NCBI GenBank assembly: GCA_021234155.1
Contig: JAJEKV010000030.1
Coordinates: 6,257,890-6,321,889, forward strand
DNA from: Isoetes taiwanensis
Lineage: Eukaryota > Streptophyta > Lycopodiopsida > Isoetales > Isoetaceae
Length of the DNA: 64,000 nucleotides
Direction: 5' to 3'
Shown: positions 36,320-47,999 of the stretch, piece after piece
How the letters are laid out: each line of letters starts with the position of its first letter
Position numbering within the stretch: position 1 is the stretch's first letter
The notes under the pieces: model-generated
What the model saw: the letters and a program-made list of their open reading frames with translations, nothing else
Told to the model about the DNA's origin: nothing
Databases searched by the model: none
Translations under genes and position numbers: made by a program

Positions 36320-38870
36320 ATGGAGTTTAAGGATGGTTTTACGCTACTGCGATCATTGCCATGGTTCAAATGAGAATTACCTTGCCTTCATCGAATTTGC
36401 AAAATCCATCGACCAAAAAAAGAACATAATGCTTTTGAGATTGAGTGGAGCCAAGCATCGTATATATCTCACGGGCGAAGAGGGGAAATTTACCCACGAA
36501 ATCCATTCCGCGAGGTAAATGTCCAAATTTCAATTGTGTGTCAAGCCTTGTGAGGTTTGTTTGTGAGGGAAAGTCGGGGCTGCTAGGCTATTGTGAGAGC
36601 TTTGGCACAATCTGATTTACAATTAATTTATCAAAATAACAATTTGTCACATTGCTTGCATTTGAGAGACACGGAGTTGTCTAAATTGAGAGATCAGTTA
36701 AAGCGGCAAAGAAAGGAAAAGGATAAGCGAGGTCAGCCAACTAACAAAAGGAATTCTCAATTGGAGGAAGATATTGTGATGTTTTCGACAATGTGTCAAG
36801 CAAATTGATTTTTGCAAGACTTTCGGCAATGGCGGATGCTAGAAAGAATATGAAAAGCGATTAATGGGTGTCTTCTTGAGGAAGAGATTGGAGAGATCAA
36901 AGAGGACTGTTCTTGGTGCTCGAGAGAGAATAAAAGAATTCAAGCCAATTGAAACACTTAATATTAAATGTGGGGCTGCTCGAAGGAGAATTTATGCTAT
37001 GAAGCAAGTGCTACTGATCAAGTAAGGGAAAGAAGGGGTGTGAGGAAGAATGTTGGCAGCATTGTAAGAAGTATTGCCACAAAAGAAGAAATACTTTCAA
37101 TGTTAAATTCACCGAATTTTGATTTGAAGAAATCTGTTATGGACTGCTTCTTCATGAGGTGAGTTCTAAAATGGATGCAAATAAAATTCAAAATGTATGT
37201 GATTCTTTGGAATTAGTGCAGTGACTTATAGATTGCTCTTCAAGCAATTCTCGGATGCATTGAACATGGTTGGGACAAATAAAGTTATGGTTCCAAGGCC
37301 ACACCATCTGAATCTTGTCGAGGGCAAGGAGAAACACTATGGTTGAAGAGATCCTTGGAGGAATGCACTCAATCAAGTGTGAAGCACCATTCACTATTTC
37401 GGGGGCCAAGATCTAAGAAAGGTATCCCCAATGACAACAAAATTATAAGTCTCCATGAGAGAAACAATTTGTGGTTTGACTTGGAGAGCATTCTGAAATT
37501 TATGGTAGTTTTTCTATAATATACATGAAGATAGCATTCAAAGCGACCCATTTGGAGGTTTGTTTGAAGCTTGATGAAATGGAACTCGACCACAAAGTCA
37601 AGTATGAAAGGGTGTCTTTGGCGAGTCATGAATCGGGCATTTGCTGCAGATTATGAACAACAAAAATGTTAAAGAGGAAGGCTAGAGACTCCAGTGGTTT
37701 TCAATCAATCGAGGAGCATACGTGGTGGTTGGGCCTTTTCAAGTTCATAAGGAGAACAATGAAGTGCTGAAATGGGTCTTTGGCGACGGGTATACCTATG
37801 CTTGTGGGCAGCTATAATAAAGGTAAGAAGGTTTGTGTTGAAGGTTTTGGTTCTTTTTGATTAATTTCCACGGCATCAGATCTGGCGAAAGCCATGTATA
37901 ATATTAGGTCTTACGGTGCAAAAACTTCCGAATGTGCTTGTATTCTTTGTGAGACTTTGAAAGAAACAAAAATGGCCCCTCAAAAGAGTACTCTCAAATG
38001 TAATCGAGTTCAGCTCTCGATAGACACCTAAAGGATAAAGATCGATCCCAATTTTGCCTATTCCCTTGGATAGAGTTCACATTTGTACACTTTTGCGCTC
38101 TTGTTAGAATAGTAGAAAAGATGATTTGGCTTTCGAGGAGTTGTTTGTCCGGAACATTAAGGATGAGAAGCAGCGGAAAGAAGCTATTGAAGCAGTGGAA
38201 ACGGTATTATCAAATGCGAGGATTGCATGGTGGATGTGTGAAGCTGGAAATGGATACTAAGCAGTCCTCCAATGGAAGAAGCTTCGGTTCCAACCAAGGT
38301 GTCTATTGGAGGTGAGAGGCAAAAGCACTTTCTATGCAATGAAAGTGCCAAGGTAGGGTGTATGGGACTTGGGAAAAAAAAACTTGTAGATGCAGAGATG
38401 GATGAGAACCACTAATGGAAGAACCGAGAAAAAGGCATGCATGGAATGCCTTATCCAACTTAAATCTGTTGTTTAAGAAAGATTTACTCGGCCGAATTTG
38501 AGCGAATTTGGAATTTCGATTTCTTTTGTTAATGCATTTACAAAGGCATACATAGATGCATGGGGGAGAGCGAGGTTACACATTATGTGCATATAATTTT
38601 TGCACATGGGCCTTGGTTTTGCGAATAGGTATGGCAGCTTGGCCATATGGAACACACAAGGCATGGAAAAATCACATAAGCAAGCCAAGATGGTTTTAAT
38701 AGGAAGACTCAACGAGGGTAATCTAACTTCGTCAATCCAATCCATTGGTCCAAATGGGACAATGGTTCTATAGAGGAGTGCTAGCAAGACATGAAGAGAA
38801 TGTGGCAAGGCGTGCCTCGCCAATTTTGCATGATGCAATGGCGGTTGCTATGAAGAGGCGTCGACAATGA
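36320..38870 (+). pseudogene. Transposase-like gene of element 1, frameshifted
   Basis: Coding character runs along the plus strand with many frame changes. Around 36593-36808 lies a charged coiled-coil-like segment (LRDTELSKLRDQLKRQRKEK). At 37079-37114 is TKEEILSMLNSP. A cysteine pair in CACILCETLK follows near 37935. The C-terminal part 38483-38770 is one frame apart from a single TAA and contains FVNAFTKAYIDAWG and GMEKSHKQAK (38660-38689), then a basic tail (MAVAMKRRRQ). Two of these motifs recur in the same order in element 2, so I infer this is the family's transposase. Which residues are catalytic cannot be told from the broken frames. If the shifts are sequencing errors the protein could be near 800 residues. 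Confidence 0.6.
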
Positions 38871-39342
38871 GGGCTTGGTTTAATCGAATGGCAGGAACAA
38901 ACTAAATGAGTGGAGAAGCAAGAGACAAAAGAATTGGAAAAAGGTATATTGTTATCTGATTTCTTATGAATCTCAAACTTTATAGCAACTGCATTTGTAT
39001 GTCATTTATGGCATATCTTAATTTGTGCATATCGAAACCCGTTGTATAGTTGTATTGTTGTATCGATTTTGTGCATATTCTTGTTTCAAATTGTGCGGAT
39101 TTTTGTATCAACCATCTATCCCAAGAATTTTGTATCAAATTCTTGGGATCAAGCTCAAACTTAACAATTAATATCGGAGTTCTTAATATCAACAATGAAT
39201 AGCGAACTTAACAATCAATATCGGTTAAAACCCATCCCAAGGTCGAGTTCTCAAACCCTAAATAGGCAGTAGTGGTTGAATTATCCCACATGCTTAGGGT
39301 TAAATAAACTTAGTCATATATAAGGTTCTTTGTTTTCAATTT

Positions 39343-39428
39343 TGTATTTTCAATTGCAATACTTGTACAGAACATCAAACTCCCTTTTGTATTTTCAATT
39401 GCAATACTTGTATGAACATCAAACTCAA
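39343..39428 (+). repeat. 46-bp tandem duplication in element 1
   Basis: Two copies start at 39343 and 39388 with TGTATTTTCAATTGCAATAC. Both end in ...AACATCAAACTC. They lie downstream of the transposase gene in AT-rich DNA. Confidence 0.75.
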
Positions 39429-39790
39429 AACAATTCTAAGTTTCCATAATACTTGTTACCATATTTAAACATAATTGTGACCATTGCTTTGCATAATGAA
39501 CATGCTAGTTATGCTTTGATAAATTGTGACCATAAAATGCTAGTTCAAGATTCACCATAAACTTCATAAAGTTCACTTATAAAGTGTATGGTTCAATTTT
39601 GATAAAGTTCATGGTTCATAAAGTTTATGGTTCAATTTTGAACCATGAACTTCATACATATTTCCAAATGTGACCATTGACAAATAACAAATGTGACCAA
39701 TAGTACACCAAACTTGCACAACCCTAAACCAACAATAAAAAAAAAAATATATATCAGTTGACGAAGCCATTGATTGCATGGCACGCCTTT

Positions 39791-40213
39791 TTAGACAGTA
39801 CAGTGCATTTCGTATGCATGCAGATCATTGCACTCGATTGGCGGGTGCTCTTCATCTTCCTCCCAATTCCCGAACCATACCCAGCCGAGAATCGTAACCG
39901 AGCATGGCGAATCAAGATCACCTTGAGTTCCCATGGACGAAGTTCCGTGAATTCTACCCAGTAGGGCAAGAGGATCAAGTATGTCGCCGATTTTCGCGTG
40001 TGTGGAGGTGGGCGCCCTAGTTCGAAGGGAGCTGTAGTTTCGATAAGGTTCAGCGATGGCTAGACCGTCCTCATTCGGACCATGAGCCTTACGGAGATGG
40101 TTATTCAAAGCTGGTGGCAATGACTGCGTATGGAGCTCGAGGATGCAGCCCGACGGGGCGTGCCTAGGATACCCCCGTGTTTTTTCGATGTTGTGCTTTT
40201 GTTTTTCGACCAT
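39791..40213 (-). CDS. Element 1 minus-strand ORF, 140 codons, unrecognised
   Basis: This is the longest unbroken frame in element 1. The product is hydrophilic at the N-terminus (MVEKQKHNIEKTRGYPRH), contains LALLGRIHG and ends in an acidic, tryptophan-containing segment (WVWFGNWEEDEEHPP). There is no match to a family I know. It is convergent with the transposase gene, so it may be a second transposon protein or captured cargo. GC content is higher than in the neighbouring AT-rich spacer, which supports real coding. Confidence 0.45.
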   Translation of the reverse strand: MVEKQKHNIEKTRGYPRHAPSGCILELHTQSLPPALNNHLRKAHGPNEDGLAIAEPYRNYSSLRTRAPTSTHAKIGDILDPLALLGRIHGTSSMGTQGDLDSPCSVTILGWVWFGNWEEDEEHPPIECNDLHAYEMHCTV

Positions 40214-41400
40214 GTATATGAATCTCCATAACTCATCTCCATAACTTATGATGCTACCTCTTTTTTGTGATGGAACATTTTTATGTACAGGCCTTTTGTA
40301 AATTCGTCCATGAGGCGGTTGTTTTTGGGAGTATATAATATAAAATCGGTCATGTATTTCTTGTGTATTTCCTTCGATTTATGAGTTTATTCTTCAATGT
40401 CTTAAATATATTCACCATTGTGTGCTTATGTTCAAGTATTCTCGGTTTTACGAAAACTCTCAAAGTTTTTTGGGAACATGTAATCTAATGTCTATTTGCA
40501 TGCATCTTTGTGTGTACATTCTTCTTATCGCTTTACGAATATATCCTTCAATGCATTTTAAAAGCGTGATGTGAATACTATTGTCTTAATTTGTCAATGT
40601 TCATTGTCAATTAAATGTTTAAGTGTAAAATTTGGATACCATTGTCTCTTGAACTTTAACTTGTCATTGAACTTCAATGCATTTTAAGTGTGATGTGAAT
40701 ACTATTGTCTCTTGAACTTTAGTGTAAACTGAATACCATTGTCTATTGAACTTCTAAGCGTCATTGAACTTCTAAAAGTTCCAACTTGTTGACTAAATAA
40801 CCATCCGTTTAAGATTAAAGTCGAGCAAACATGGTTATTGAGCAAGCCACGAATATGAAAGCCCTTCCAAACCCAAGTTACATATAAGGCGGTAATATAT
40901 CTAGCAAATAATCAATCTTCTAAGACATGTCTATGATTTCATCGTGTTGTGGACAAAGAATAACAAGCACTTGAGATTGCGGCGAGTTCACATTAACCAA
41001 AAACAACGCCAATTCAGTGTCATATCAAATCGAGTCTTGCAAAACAGCAAAGTCTTTCATGAACTATTAGTCTTACATGGATTCAACAAGTATTAGTTCA
41101 CAGGAATGGTAGTGTCCATCTAAGTAGATATTGTTAAGTAGCAACAAAATTTAGATAAAGGCTGCGGGGAATTGAACGCAAAACCATTAACCACTTGACT
41201 TTGCAGTGCTAGTTCACATAAACAACAAAAGGCTTACATGAACTAATCAGCAAATGTTATAGCGGATGTATTTTTTGGATTCAACAAGTATTAGTTCACG
41301 GGGAATGGTAAAGTCCAGCAAGAAACATATTCTTAAATAGCAACCAAATTTAGACATAGTCTAGTGAATTGAACACGCAAAACCAACTGCCTTTCTTATG
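40214..41400. repeat. AT-rich filler of element 1 with internal duplications
   Basis: Near 40560-40760 the phrase ATACTATTGTCTCTTGAACT recurs three times with variation. At about 41076 and 41274 a roughly 120-bp segment is repeated directly (spacing 198 bp), beginning GGATTCAACAAGTATTAGTT. Each copy contains a GAATTGAAC motif resembling a reverse-strand Pol III B box, so these may be SINE fragments. No gene was seen. Confidence 0.5.
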
Positions 41401-41405
41401 TTTTT

Positions 41406-41852
41406 CTATCCATTAAAGCAACAAGTATTTGACGACAATGTAGATGGAGATTTACATTCCTTGCATTTTCTGTAACACTCCCTTCTATAACCAATCTTTC
41501 TATCATTCAAAAGGAAATAGAAGTCACCATTCATTGCACATGTATTCAAGAACTCCCGACATTCATGTAAAGTCCATTCTTCCTCAACATGCGGCACCTT
41601 CTCCGAATTTTGTCATCAAAACCAATGACTAAATCCATAAGGGTGAGTTCGTCCATGATCTTCTATCGATCTCCAAGCCCGGTGGCATTTCTCCCATACA
41701 CGCTTCCTTCTCTCAATAAAAAATTGATGTATAGCATCGGCTACACAACTTGTACTGTTTAACACCATAGAAATCGAAATGTATTCAATACAATGAGAAT
41801 CTAGTAAAAGCGGATATATGCAAATGTAAAACCCGATGCTAAAACTTGCCAA
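41406..41852 (-). pseudogene. Element 1 minus-strand coding segment, cysteine-rich
   Basis: Two overlapping-phase minus-strand frames look like one protein broken by a shift near 41610. The first holds AIHQFFIERRKRVWEKCH and HPYGFSHWF. The second holds EEEWTLHECREFLNTCAM and ends with RRECYRKCKECKS, a cysteine cluster that could bind zinc. It lies downstream of the segment 42060-42690 on the same strand and may be its next exon or a separate gene. The function is not recognised. Confidence 0.4.
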
Positions 41853-42059
41853 TCCTCACCTAAATATAAATGTGTCATTTGCAGGAGTGCACCTTGTGAT
41901 TTGCTGCCCGGTTTCATGATCCCTTTCCTTCCACCGGCGAGAAAATATACTCTCGGACTATTAGAGGATACACCTCGGATTGTATAAGTCGTGGTGCAAT
42001 CCTAATTGAAGTTTGATTGAAATAAATAAGAGAAAACATGAATTGGAAGAAACACTTTA

Positions 42060-42690
42060 AATGAGCATCTCACTCCTCCTCTTTCCCTAAGATTCTTAAA
42101 TACTTCTACGCCCAAATGATCTCGGTATCTTTGTCAACAATTTGAGTCCACCAAACTCGGTACCCATAAGTTTGGATCCGGTAGATCAATCTCTACCAAA
42201 CTTTCCTATCCCTTTACGATATCTTGTAATGATATGCATGAAACCATATACCTCTTTCTTTCAAGCTCCTCATGGTGAATCCTTGAACAACGGATGACCA
42301 ATTCTCGCAATGGTACACTTCAAGTACACTAGTTATGCTCTTTGGCTGAAACAACATCGGTAAAAACCGAGGAGCAAAAGCGAGTTGGGTTCAAGAGAAG
42401 GAAAGGAATGCTTCATTGAAATAGACTCCTTAGCCATGTCATGTGAGTCGTATGCATGCTCCACAACCGGATCCATTACAACCTTACCTCCGGGTCCAAA
42501 ACAAATTCTTTTACTTTCGTCCCTTCCAATGGGTGAGCGGTCTAACTGTTTAGCCCTTTTGACACCATGGTAGCCACACAACAGGCCTCATTGTCACCCA
42601 GGAACCAATTCTGAGATGGAGCTTCTCCCATTCGCCTTCTTCATTCTTGTTATTGCATAAGAAAACGGTCACTGCTCCTGATCTTGGCAT
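42060..42690 (-). pseudogene. Element 1 minus-strand gene start with splice-acceptor-like context
   Basis: The ATG at 42690 (MPRSGAVTVFLCNNKNEEGE) directly follows TTTCAG, so it could begin an exon after a 5'-UTR intron. The frame continues, with shifts near 42570 and 42370, through KRICFGPGGKVVMDPVVE, VYHCENWSSVVQGFTMRS and RVWWTQIVDKDTEI to a stop near 42080, roughly 200 residues in all. Basic and aromatic composition suggests a folded protein, but no family is recognised. It is transcribed inwards from the right end of element 1, opposite to the transposase. Confidence 0.45.
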
Positions 42691-43112
42691 CTGAAACGAG
42701 AAAAGAAACCCTGAATCAAAACCATGATCACAAAGAAATCAAATGCCAAAACTGGATTAGAATGTTACCCTGGCGTGCTTGATCGAGTTGAGTTTAGGCT
42801 AAACCTCGTGAAGGCGACTTGAGAACCCTAAACCGCCAGGTCGATCTGAAACTACTAATTGGGAGCTGTGTTTTTTTTCATGCATTAACTATTGGATGCT
42901 CGATGCAATACAATGTAGTTATTTCACACCTCACGTAAACAAGATTCCTATATATCTAACAATATCTTTAGGGGATTTCATGCACTATTTTCTAAATATT
43001 TGGGGCATCCCCTTGCCATGTAGACATGCCATTTGAACAAAGAGCAAGCCCCTTATTGGTGGATTGCAAAATCTGATGTGGAATTTCGAGCATTTTTTAA
43101 AGGGATATTCTA

Positions 43113-43134
43113 AGACCCCATATTTTCTCTAATG
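43113..43134 (-). repeat. Right terminal inverted repeat of element 1
   Basis: Exact inverse of 35775-35796, ending ...TATTTTCTCTAATG. Copia pol sequence follows immediately. Confidence 0.9.
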
Positions 43135-43985
43135 TCAGTAGAAGTATATTACAGAAATTCTAGAACGGTCACTATTACCTTGTGAGATCGGTCAAAAACT
43201 TACTCTTGAGTCTGATCATGAAGATGCAGATCCTACCTTGTATAGGCAGCTTGTTGGAGCATTATTGTATCTTACCCATACCCATCCAGATATCATCTAT
43301 GCAGTAGGTGTTCTTACACGGTTCATGCAACACCCTAAGCAACCGCATTGGAAAGCAGCCAAGACTGTCTTACGATATTTGCAAGGCACTAAAACCAACG
43401 GAGTAGTATATCTCAAAGTCACTAACCCTAAGCCCATTTTGTTTTCGGACTCGATAAAGGGATCTCAAAGTCACCGACCCTAAGCCCATTTTGTTTTGGA
43501 CTCGATAAGGGACCTTGATCATCTAAAAATGCCTCACAAGTTATGTGTCCTTTTATGGTGGTAACCCTATTAGTTGGAGCTCAAAGAAACAAGATACCAC
43601 TAGCATCGGCCTCTTTTGAGGCGAGCTATAGGCTCTTTGCATGACAAAGAAAAGAAATGTTATGGCTTCTTCATCTATATGAGGATTTATGTGTACCTAT
43701 CAAACACCGCACATCTTTCTTTGTGATAACAATTGGGGCTCTTTATCATATCAAAGATTACAAAAGTCACTTACTTAATTAAACATATGGATATCAAACT
43801 CGCTTCATAATGAGAGCAACTTGAAAATGGTTCTCTATCTCTTCTTTATTGCTTTACTCATGATCAAGCGGTGATGGATTTTCTGAAGCCTCTATCAGGC
43901 AAACAGTTTCATAAGATGAAGGAGATCTTCCATGTTTTACCCTCACGCTTCATCTCGGGGGGGATGATGCTAATACTTAGTGTGA
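43135..43985 (+). pseudogene. pol: Copia pol, second part: RT end and RNase H
   Basis: After the element 1 junction the frame reads YITEILERSLLPCE, then LYRQLVGALLYLTHTHPDI (43247) and HWKAAKTVLRYLQGT (43350), the conserved RT-RNase H connection of copia. FYGGNPISWSSKKQDTTS (43553-43605) matches the RNase H domain. Frameshifts near 43450 and 43600 interrupt it. The 3' end holds VMDFLKPLSGKQF and stops near 43975. The earlier part of pol lies 7.4 kb upstream, across element 1. Confidence 0.85.
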
Positions 43986-44030
43986 TTAGTAATAAGTTTG
44001 CATCGCTCTTGTTCTTAGGTGTGCTAGTCA

Positions 44031-44038
44031 TAGGGGGA
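44031..44038 (+). other. Polypurine tract of the copia element
   Basis: TAGGGGGA immediately precedes the TG of the right LTR, the expected position and composition for the plus-strand primer. Confidence 0.75.
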
Positions 44039-44166
44039 TGATAGAATATTTCATTCTACGTGTCATATGATGACTAGACACTTTTCTCCGACGTGGCATG
44101 TAGCACTTTGTTGTCGACATGGCAAACCTTTATAAGCCATAGTCATGTATAGTTAATCATCCAAAT
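44039..44166 (+). repeat. Right copia LTR, first 128 bp
   Basis: Matches the left LTR from TGATAGAATATTTC through AGTTAATCATC. It is then cut by element 2. The remaining 78 bp are at 62857-62934. Confidence 0.9.
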
Positions 44167-44197
44167 CATTAGAGTTTTTGAGGTCAAATAAGGGCCC
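44167..44197 (+). repeat. Left terminal inverted repeat of element 2
   Basis: About 30 bp, CATTAGAGTTTTTGAGGTCA followed by AATAAGGGCC. It matches the inverse of the right end except for two extra T in the T-run. Confidence 0.9.
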
Positions 44198-44571
44198 TTA
44201 CTCGATGCCACGTCAAAAAGCTCGCGGCCAATGGGGATCAGAGCTTATACGTAACTTTTTACCGAGACTTGGTTTAGCCTTTCTAGGTGTCAATCAGCTG
44301 CGTAACCCGGTAATATCCGTTGCCCTCTAGCCGGTGTCGTTACACGTGGCAATTATAACCGTTAGCTCCGCCCTCAATTCCCTTTCGGGTGTTTTCCACA
44401 ACGAGTTTTGCCAAGATCGATCACGCCAAGGGAGCTTCGGTTCACTTTCGAACCGCCGACCTGCGCTAAAGGGAGTTTCGACCACAGAAAAACTTCGATC
44501 AAGGTAAAATCGCGTAGCTTTTCCTAGTATTTCGATTCCGCTCCACATTCTAATTTGAATTACGTGACTAG

Positions 44572-44882
44572 ATGGCTATAAGCTCTATCACGATCGGAAA
44601 TGAGTTTGAAAGCTTCGTGGTGTCGGCTAAGGGAGCTTTGTTACACTCCAACCCGCAATGCGAGGTGAATGGCGAAGTCAAAAGATGCGGGGAGAAATGA
44701 TGTTTACGCACATTGGAAGGCTTTGGTGGTCGGATTTCGGGCAAAGAGATATTTGTACAAGTAAGGCATGTATACACTCCAACGGATATGGCAAAAGAAA
44801 AAATAAGCAAGCGATTTTAACTTTCCCACGGTTAGAAGCAAATTGTGAGTATGTAATTCTATGCAATCCATATTCAAATTAG
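44572..44882 (+). pseudogene. Element 2 module A1: small coding unit, one frameshift
   Basis: The ATG at 44572 opens ISSITIGNEFESFVVSAKG..., continuing to a stop at 44700. The next frame continues from about 44690 as MMFTHIGRLWW ... and ends LEANCEYVILCNPYSN before a stop at 44882. Together they make about 100 residues. Good codon-level character on both sides of a single shift suggests one protein. No family is recognised. It is the first gene after the left end. Confidence 0.4.
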
Positions 44883-44925
44883 TTCGCCATTACTTATCTA
44901 GTTCATTCCTATTCTCTCGAGGTTT

Positions 44926-45651
44926 GTGTATGTCGATGTGGAGAACACCGTCTCTTCACACTCGATAAGCAAAGGTGTTTTCCATTGCTTTCACCAAGAT
45001 ATGGGCTGCTTGTTGTTGAAGGTAGCACAAGATCATTTCGAGAAAGGGGTATATGGTTCTCGAGGTATGAATACTCTCCACGAAGATCAAGCTAACCGAG
45101 CTTCCATTGCCCACTGTCCGGATTTATACCTGCAAGAGACCTCTGGATGCCACTTCTATCTTATTAGCACGGAGTAAGTTGTCGCAGAAATGTTCACGGC
45201 ATTGAAGGAGAAGGGAGGAGTCTGCGGGCATGTGAAGATAAATTTAAGAATTGATCTGTTCATTGCCATATTCAAGAGCGCCGACAATGTAAAGAAGACC
45301 TTGAAGATGTTTATAGTTCAACAATCCATGGATAGTTTTTAGAAGGTTGGAGTGCTCGACTTCACGTTGGTGAGCTGAATGAATCTAACGAGGATAAGTC
45401 GAGACACGGTTCGGTTCAGATATTGCATTCGGAAGCAAACTTTGTATGTCACTTTTAAGTATAGGAGATGGCGAAATGTCCGTGAAGGAAGAAAGTACGT
45501 CTGGATTCATGTCGAACAAGATGATAATGATGGCACTCATTCCGTTGTCATAGACTTGAACATTCATAAGGATAATCGGTTGTTCAAAAGTCCGAGAGCC
45601 GGAGAGCGAAAGTGGTCTCTATTCGATGTTCGGGCGGCAATTGGAGTTTGA
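44926..45651 (+). pseudogene. Element 2 module A2: coding region of about 240 residues with two or three interruptions
   Basis: Three successive plus-strand frames follow one another without gaps: 44926-45177 (MYVDVENTVSSHSISKG...), 45190-45342 (MFTALKEKGGVCGHVKIN...) and 45379-45651 (...RYCIRKQTLYVTFKYRRW, HVEQDDNDGTHSVVIDLN). The last is rich in beta-type alternation and charged residues. The stop at 45651 is followed by spacer and then palindrome cluster 1. It may be a single gene broken by small indels. No domain is recognised. Confidence 0.4.
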
Positions 45652-45879
45652 GCAGACTTAAACTTCTTCCATTTCATGAGTGGAAAGCGCAGAGAAGAAT
45701 GTTATAAATTGGGGTCATGCATGCCACCCAAAGTCATATCAGATATGAATCTATCTAATATAAATATAAGTGATTGTTAAGCGGAGATCTATTGCATATT
45801 AATTGCAAACATATGCTTTCATTGGGATATAAGACTTAAAGTAGCCATGTTATGTACAACTTCGATTGTGGATGTGTTT

Positions 45880-46245
45880 TCACAACCGCACTTACGGTGC
45901 AAAATTGTGGCTCTCATAAAATATGGAAGGGCCATTTTCGCACCCAGAGCCCACGGTCTTGAAAAATGCATAGCATAAAAAAACAAAGGGTATATTCCGA
46001 CCGTAGCCACCGGTCATGGGTTATACATACAATAAGATATTGAAGGGTTGTTTCGCGACCGTAGCCACGGTGCGTGAAAATGTGCAATGAATAAAAAATG
46101 GAATGGGTATTTTTAGACCGTAGCCCGCGGCGAAATTGTGAATAGAATAAATTATCGGAAGTCTTGTTTTCGCGACATGAAGTATGCGGCGAATTTGTGC
46201 ATAGCATAAATTAAGGAAGTGTTATTTTCGCGATCGTTGCTACGT
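45880..46245. repeat. Palindrome cluster 1 of element 2
   Basis: Five to six copies of a degenerate GC-rich palindrome, best preserved at 46046-46074 (TTTCGCGACCGTAGCCACGG), spaced 60-80 bp. Between them is a cluster-specific spacer resembling TGTGCATAGCATAAATTAAG, varying between copies. It lies 3' of module A2. Confidence 0.75.
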
Positions 46246-46289
46246 TCTTAGTCTCTCTTGCAAATCAAGCCGCTACAAAGGCTCACATT

Positions 46290-47388
46290 CTAAGTGTCAT
46301 AAATCGGCCGCTCCACGAGAATGGCAAATAGCTGGTCGATAAGGCATGGGAGTCGTTTTAGCGATGGTATGACAAAATAGTGGAGAAAGAACGGGATTTT
46401 CGCCGAAGCATCTGAAAGAGTTCGAGGAGGAGCTAGAGGAGCCAAAGTGGATGCAACCACCGTGTATAATAATTTTTGCCCGAGCATAGACATTATGGCG
46501 AGTGTAATGAGTTTATCGATGCATATGGCGGCATCCTTCATAGCTTCATGGCCGGAGCTGGTCCCGACGTGAAAGCATGTCCTGCGGATCGGTTTTGCCT
46601 TCACTAAGCATCCAAGCTTTTCTTAAGATGTTTCAAACCCGATCAAGACCGAATTAGAAGGTTCTTGAAGAAACTACCGAACTGCGAGGCAAGAGGGGAA
46701 GGAAAGTTTTTTCGCCTAGATATCATGTTCAGCACATACATGATTTACACTAAGCCAAGCAAAGATGCCAGTTCTTCTTCAAATTGTGTCGCTCAAACGG
46801 CGCCCAGCCTCACCGATAGAGGAGCCGAGATAGATCCCGAGGAAGAGAAGATCGTCTTGGAAAATGAGGAGATCGAGATTGTGGAAGAGGAGGTCTCCGT
46901 GAAAAAGTTATCTACTTGGGGCTATCGAAGCATATCCCATCCAGGTGGGAAACCATACTTGTTCTTCTTGGGACATATCCGGGTGACGGGGTTGAGAGAA
47001 GACGAGATATTGGGCGAGATATATGCCCATGTTGTAGGCACAGGAGGACTTATAGACTTTGAGACCCGATGTCCCCGGACAAATGATGGAGGTCGTGACT
47101 TATGATGGATCCTCAATACCTCCGGAGGATGCATTTGAAATTGTCATGCAAAGAAGTGAAGCGGGGTATGAAGCAATGAAAGATGTCAAATTTGAAGTCG
47201 CTAGCTCTTCAAACAACATACGTATTCATAGAACGTGGAGTCAAGTCCTCTTTCAAAATAACAAACCCATTTGTTTGAAGCGGGACAAAAGAGAGGTATT
47301 TATCCGGTTTCATTTTCTATTTCTTCTTGAATCGATGTTTCTTTTATGCGGGGAGTTATTTATTGATGACTTACATGCAAGGCATTAG
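46290..47388 (+). pseudogene. Element 2 module B1: about 330-residue coding region, frameshifted
   Basis: The best part is the open frame 46665-47105. It holds KKLPNCEARGEGKFFRLD, then a strongly acidic segment (DPEEEKIVLENEEIEIVEEE), then YLFFLGHIRVTGLREDEI. It continues after a shift near 47090 as VVTYDGSSIPPEDAFEIV to 47388. Upstream, 46330-46660 has coding character in changing frames (ECNEFIDAYGGILHSFMA). The acidic central segment suggests a linker between two folded parts. No family is recognised. Confidence 0.45.
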
Positions 47389-47639
47389 AGAGTCACCCTA
47401 GGTAGGGGCCAAGATGTGCACATTATATGGGCTACCTTCACCTTAAGGGAAAATTATTGTGTTTCACAATAAATATAGTCCATCCGAGTACATGAGGTCC
47501 TCAAGCTTAAAGGCTCACATCAGCCGGCAACCACGTGCCCCTAGCCTCAAATTATGATCAGTGGTAGCGGTAGATAGGGCTATCGCAATGTATGTCTTCG
47601 GGGCTTCAAAATGTACTCTGTCCTTGCAAATAAAGCGAC

Positions 47640-47833
47640 TCTAGGCTTGGGTGGAGCGGACAAGGAAACACTGGCGCTTGTCACTTGTCCCAGGAATGAA
47701 GGACCTCGACATATTGTATCCGTTAGATGCAATTGGGGCTGGAGTAAAAGAAGAGGACTTAGAAGATTTTGATTCGGTTTACAAAGCCACGATGCCAAGA
47801 AAAGGAAATGTACTTAAAAAACTTTTGTATTAA
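47640..47833 (+). pseudogene. Element 2 module B2: short coding unit
   Basis: A plus-strand frame ends EEDLEDFDSVYKATMPRKGN and stops at 47833. An overlapping frame upstream (ANKATLGLGGADKETLALVT) suggests a frameshifted longer product. The stop lies about 170 bp before palindrome cluster 2. It may be the 3' end of module B1 after an intron, or a separate small gene. Confidence 0.3.
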
Positions 47834-47999
47834 TATAATGTCTTTTTCTATAAATTGTCTTTTCTATAATGTATCAATTGTTTTCATATATGACGGAATT
47901 GCTTTTATATGGATGTTCATTTATGATATTCATTAATTGTTAGAATTCAATGTGAGCAATAAATCCTTGTTAGATGTATATGTTAGGTATTCTTTAATG

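Larger units (their letters stand above)
35775..43134. mobile_element. Element 1: 7.4-kb TIR DNA transposon, CATTAGAG termini, superfamily unassigned
   Basis: The inserted DNA begins CATTAGAGAAAATATGGGG and ends with its reverse complement. The copia reading frame stops at the left junction and resumes immediately after the right one without extra bases, so no target duplication is visible. Inside are a plus-strand transposase-like gene (36.3-38.9 kb), a minus-strand ORF (39.8-40.2 kb), minus-strand coding segments near the right end (41.4-42.7 kb) and AT-rich repeats. The termini and transposase motifs are shared with element 2. Absence of a TSD and the CATTAG start argue against standard hAT, Mutator, CACTA and PIF/Harbinger assignments. 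Confidence 0.8.

Noticed and set aside
35775-43134. PIF/Harbinger assignment with TTA/TAA duplication
   Set aside because: TTA at the left and TAA at the right are inverse copies inside the terminal repeat (CATTAG/CTAATG), not a direct duplication. The pol frame resumes exactly when the whole CATTAG...CTAATG unit is removed.
35775-43134. CACTA assignment from the similar-looking terminus
   Set aside because: The end is CATTAG rather than CACTA, and no 3-bp direct duplication flanks either element. A diverged CACTA is not excluded but is not supported.
44926-45651. Known plant enzyme or transcription factor in element 2 cargo
   Set aside because: No motif long enough to name a family was found in any module. 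Naming one would be a guess.
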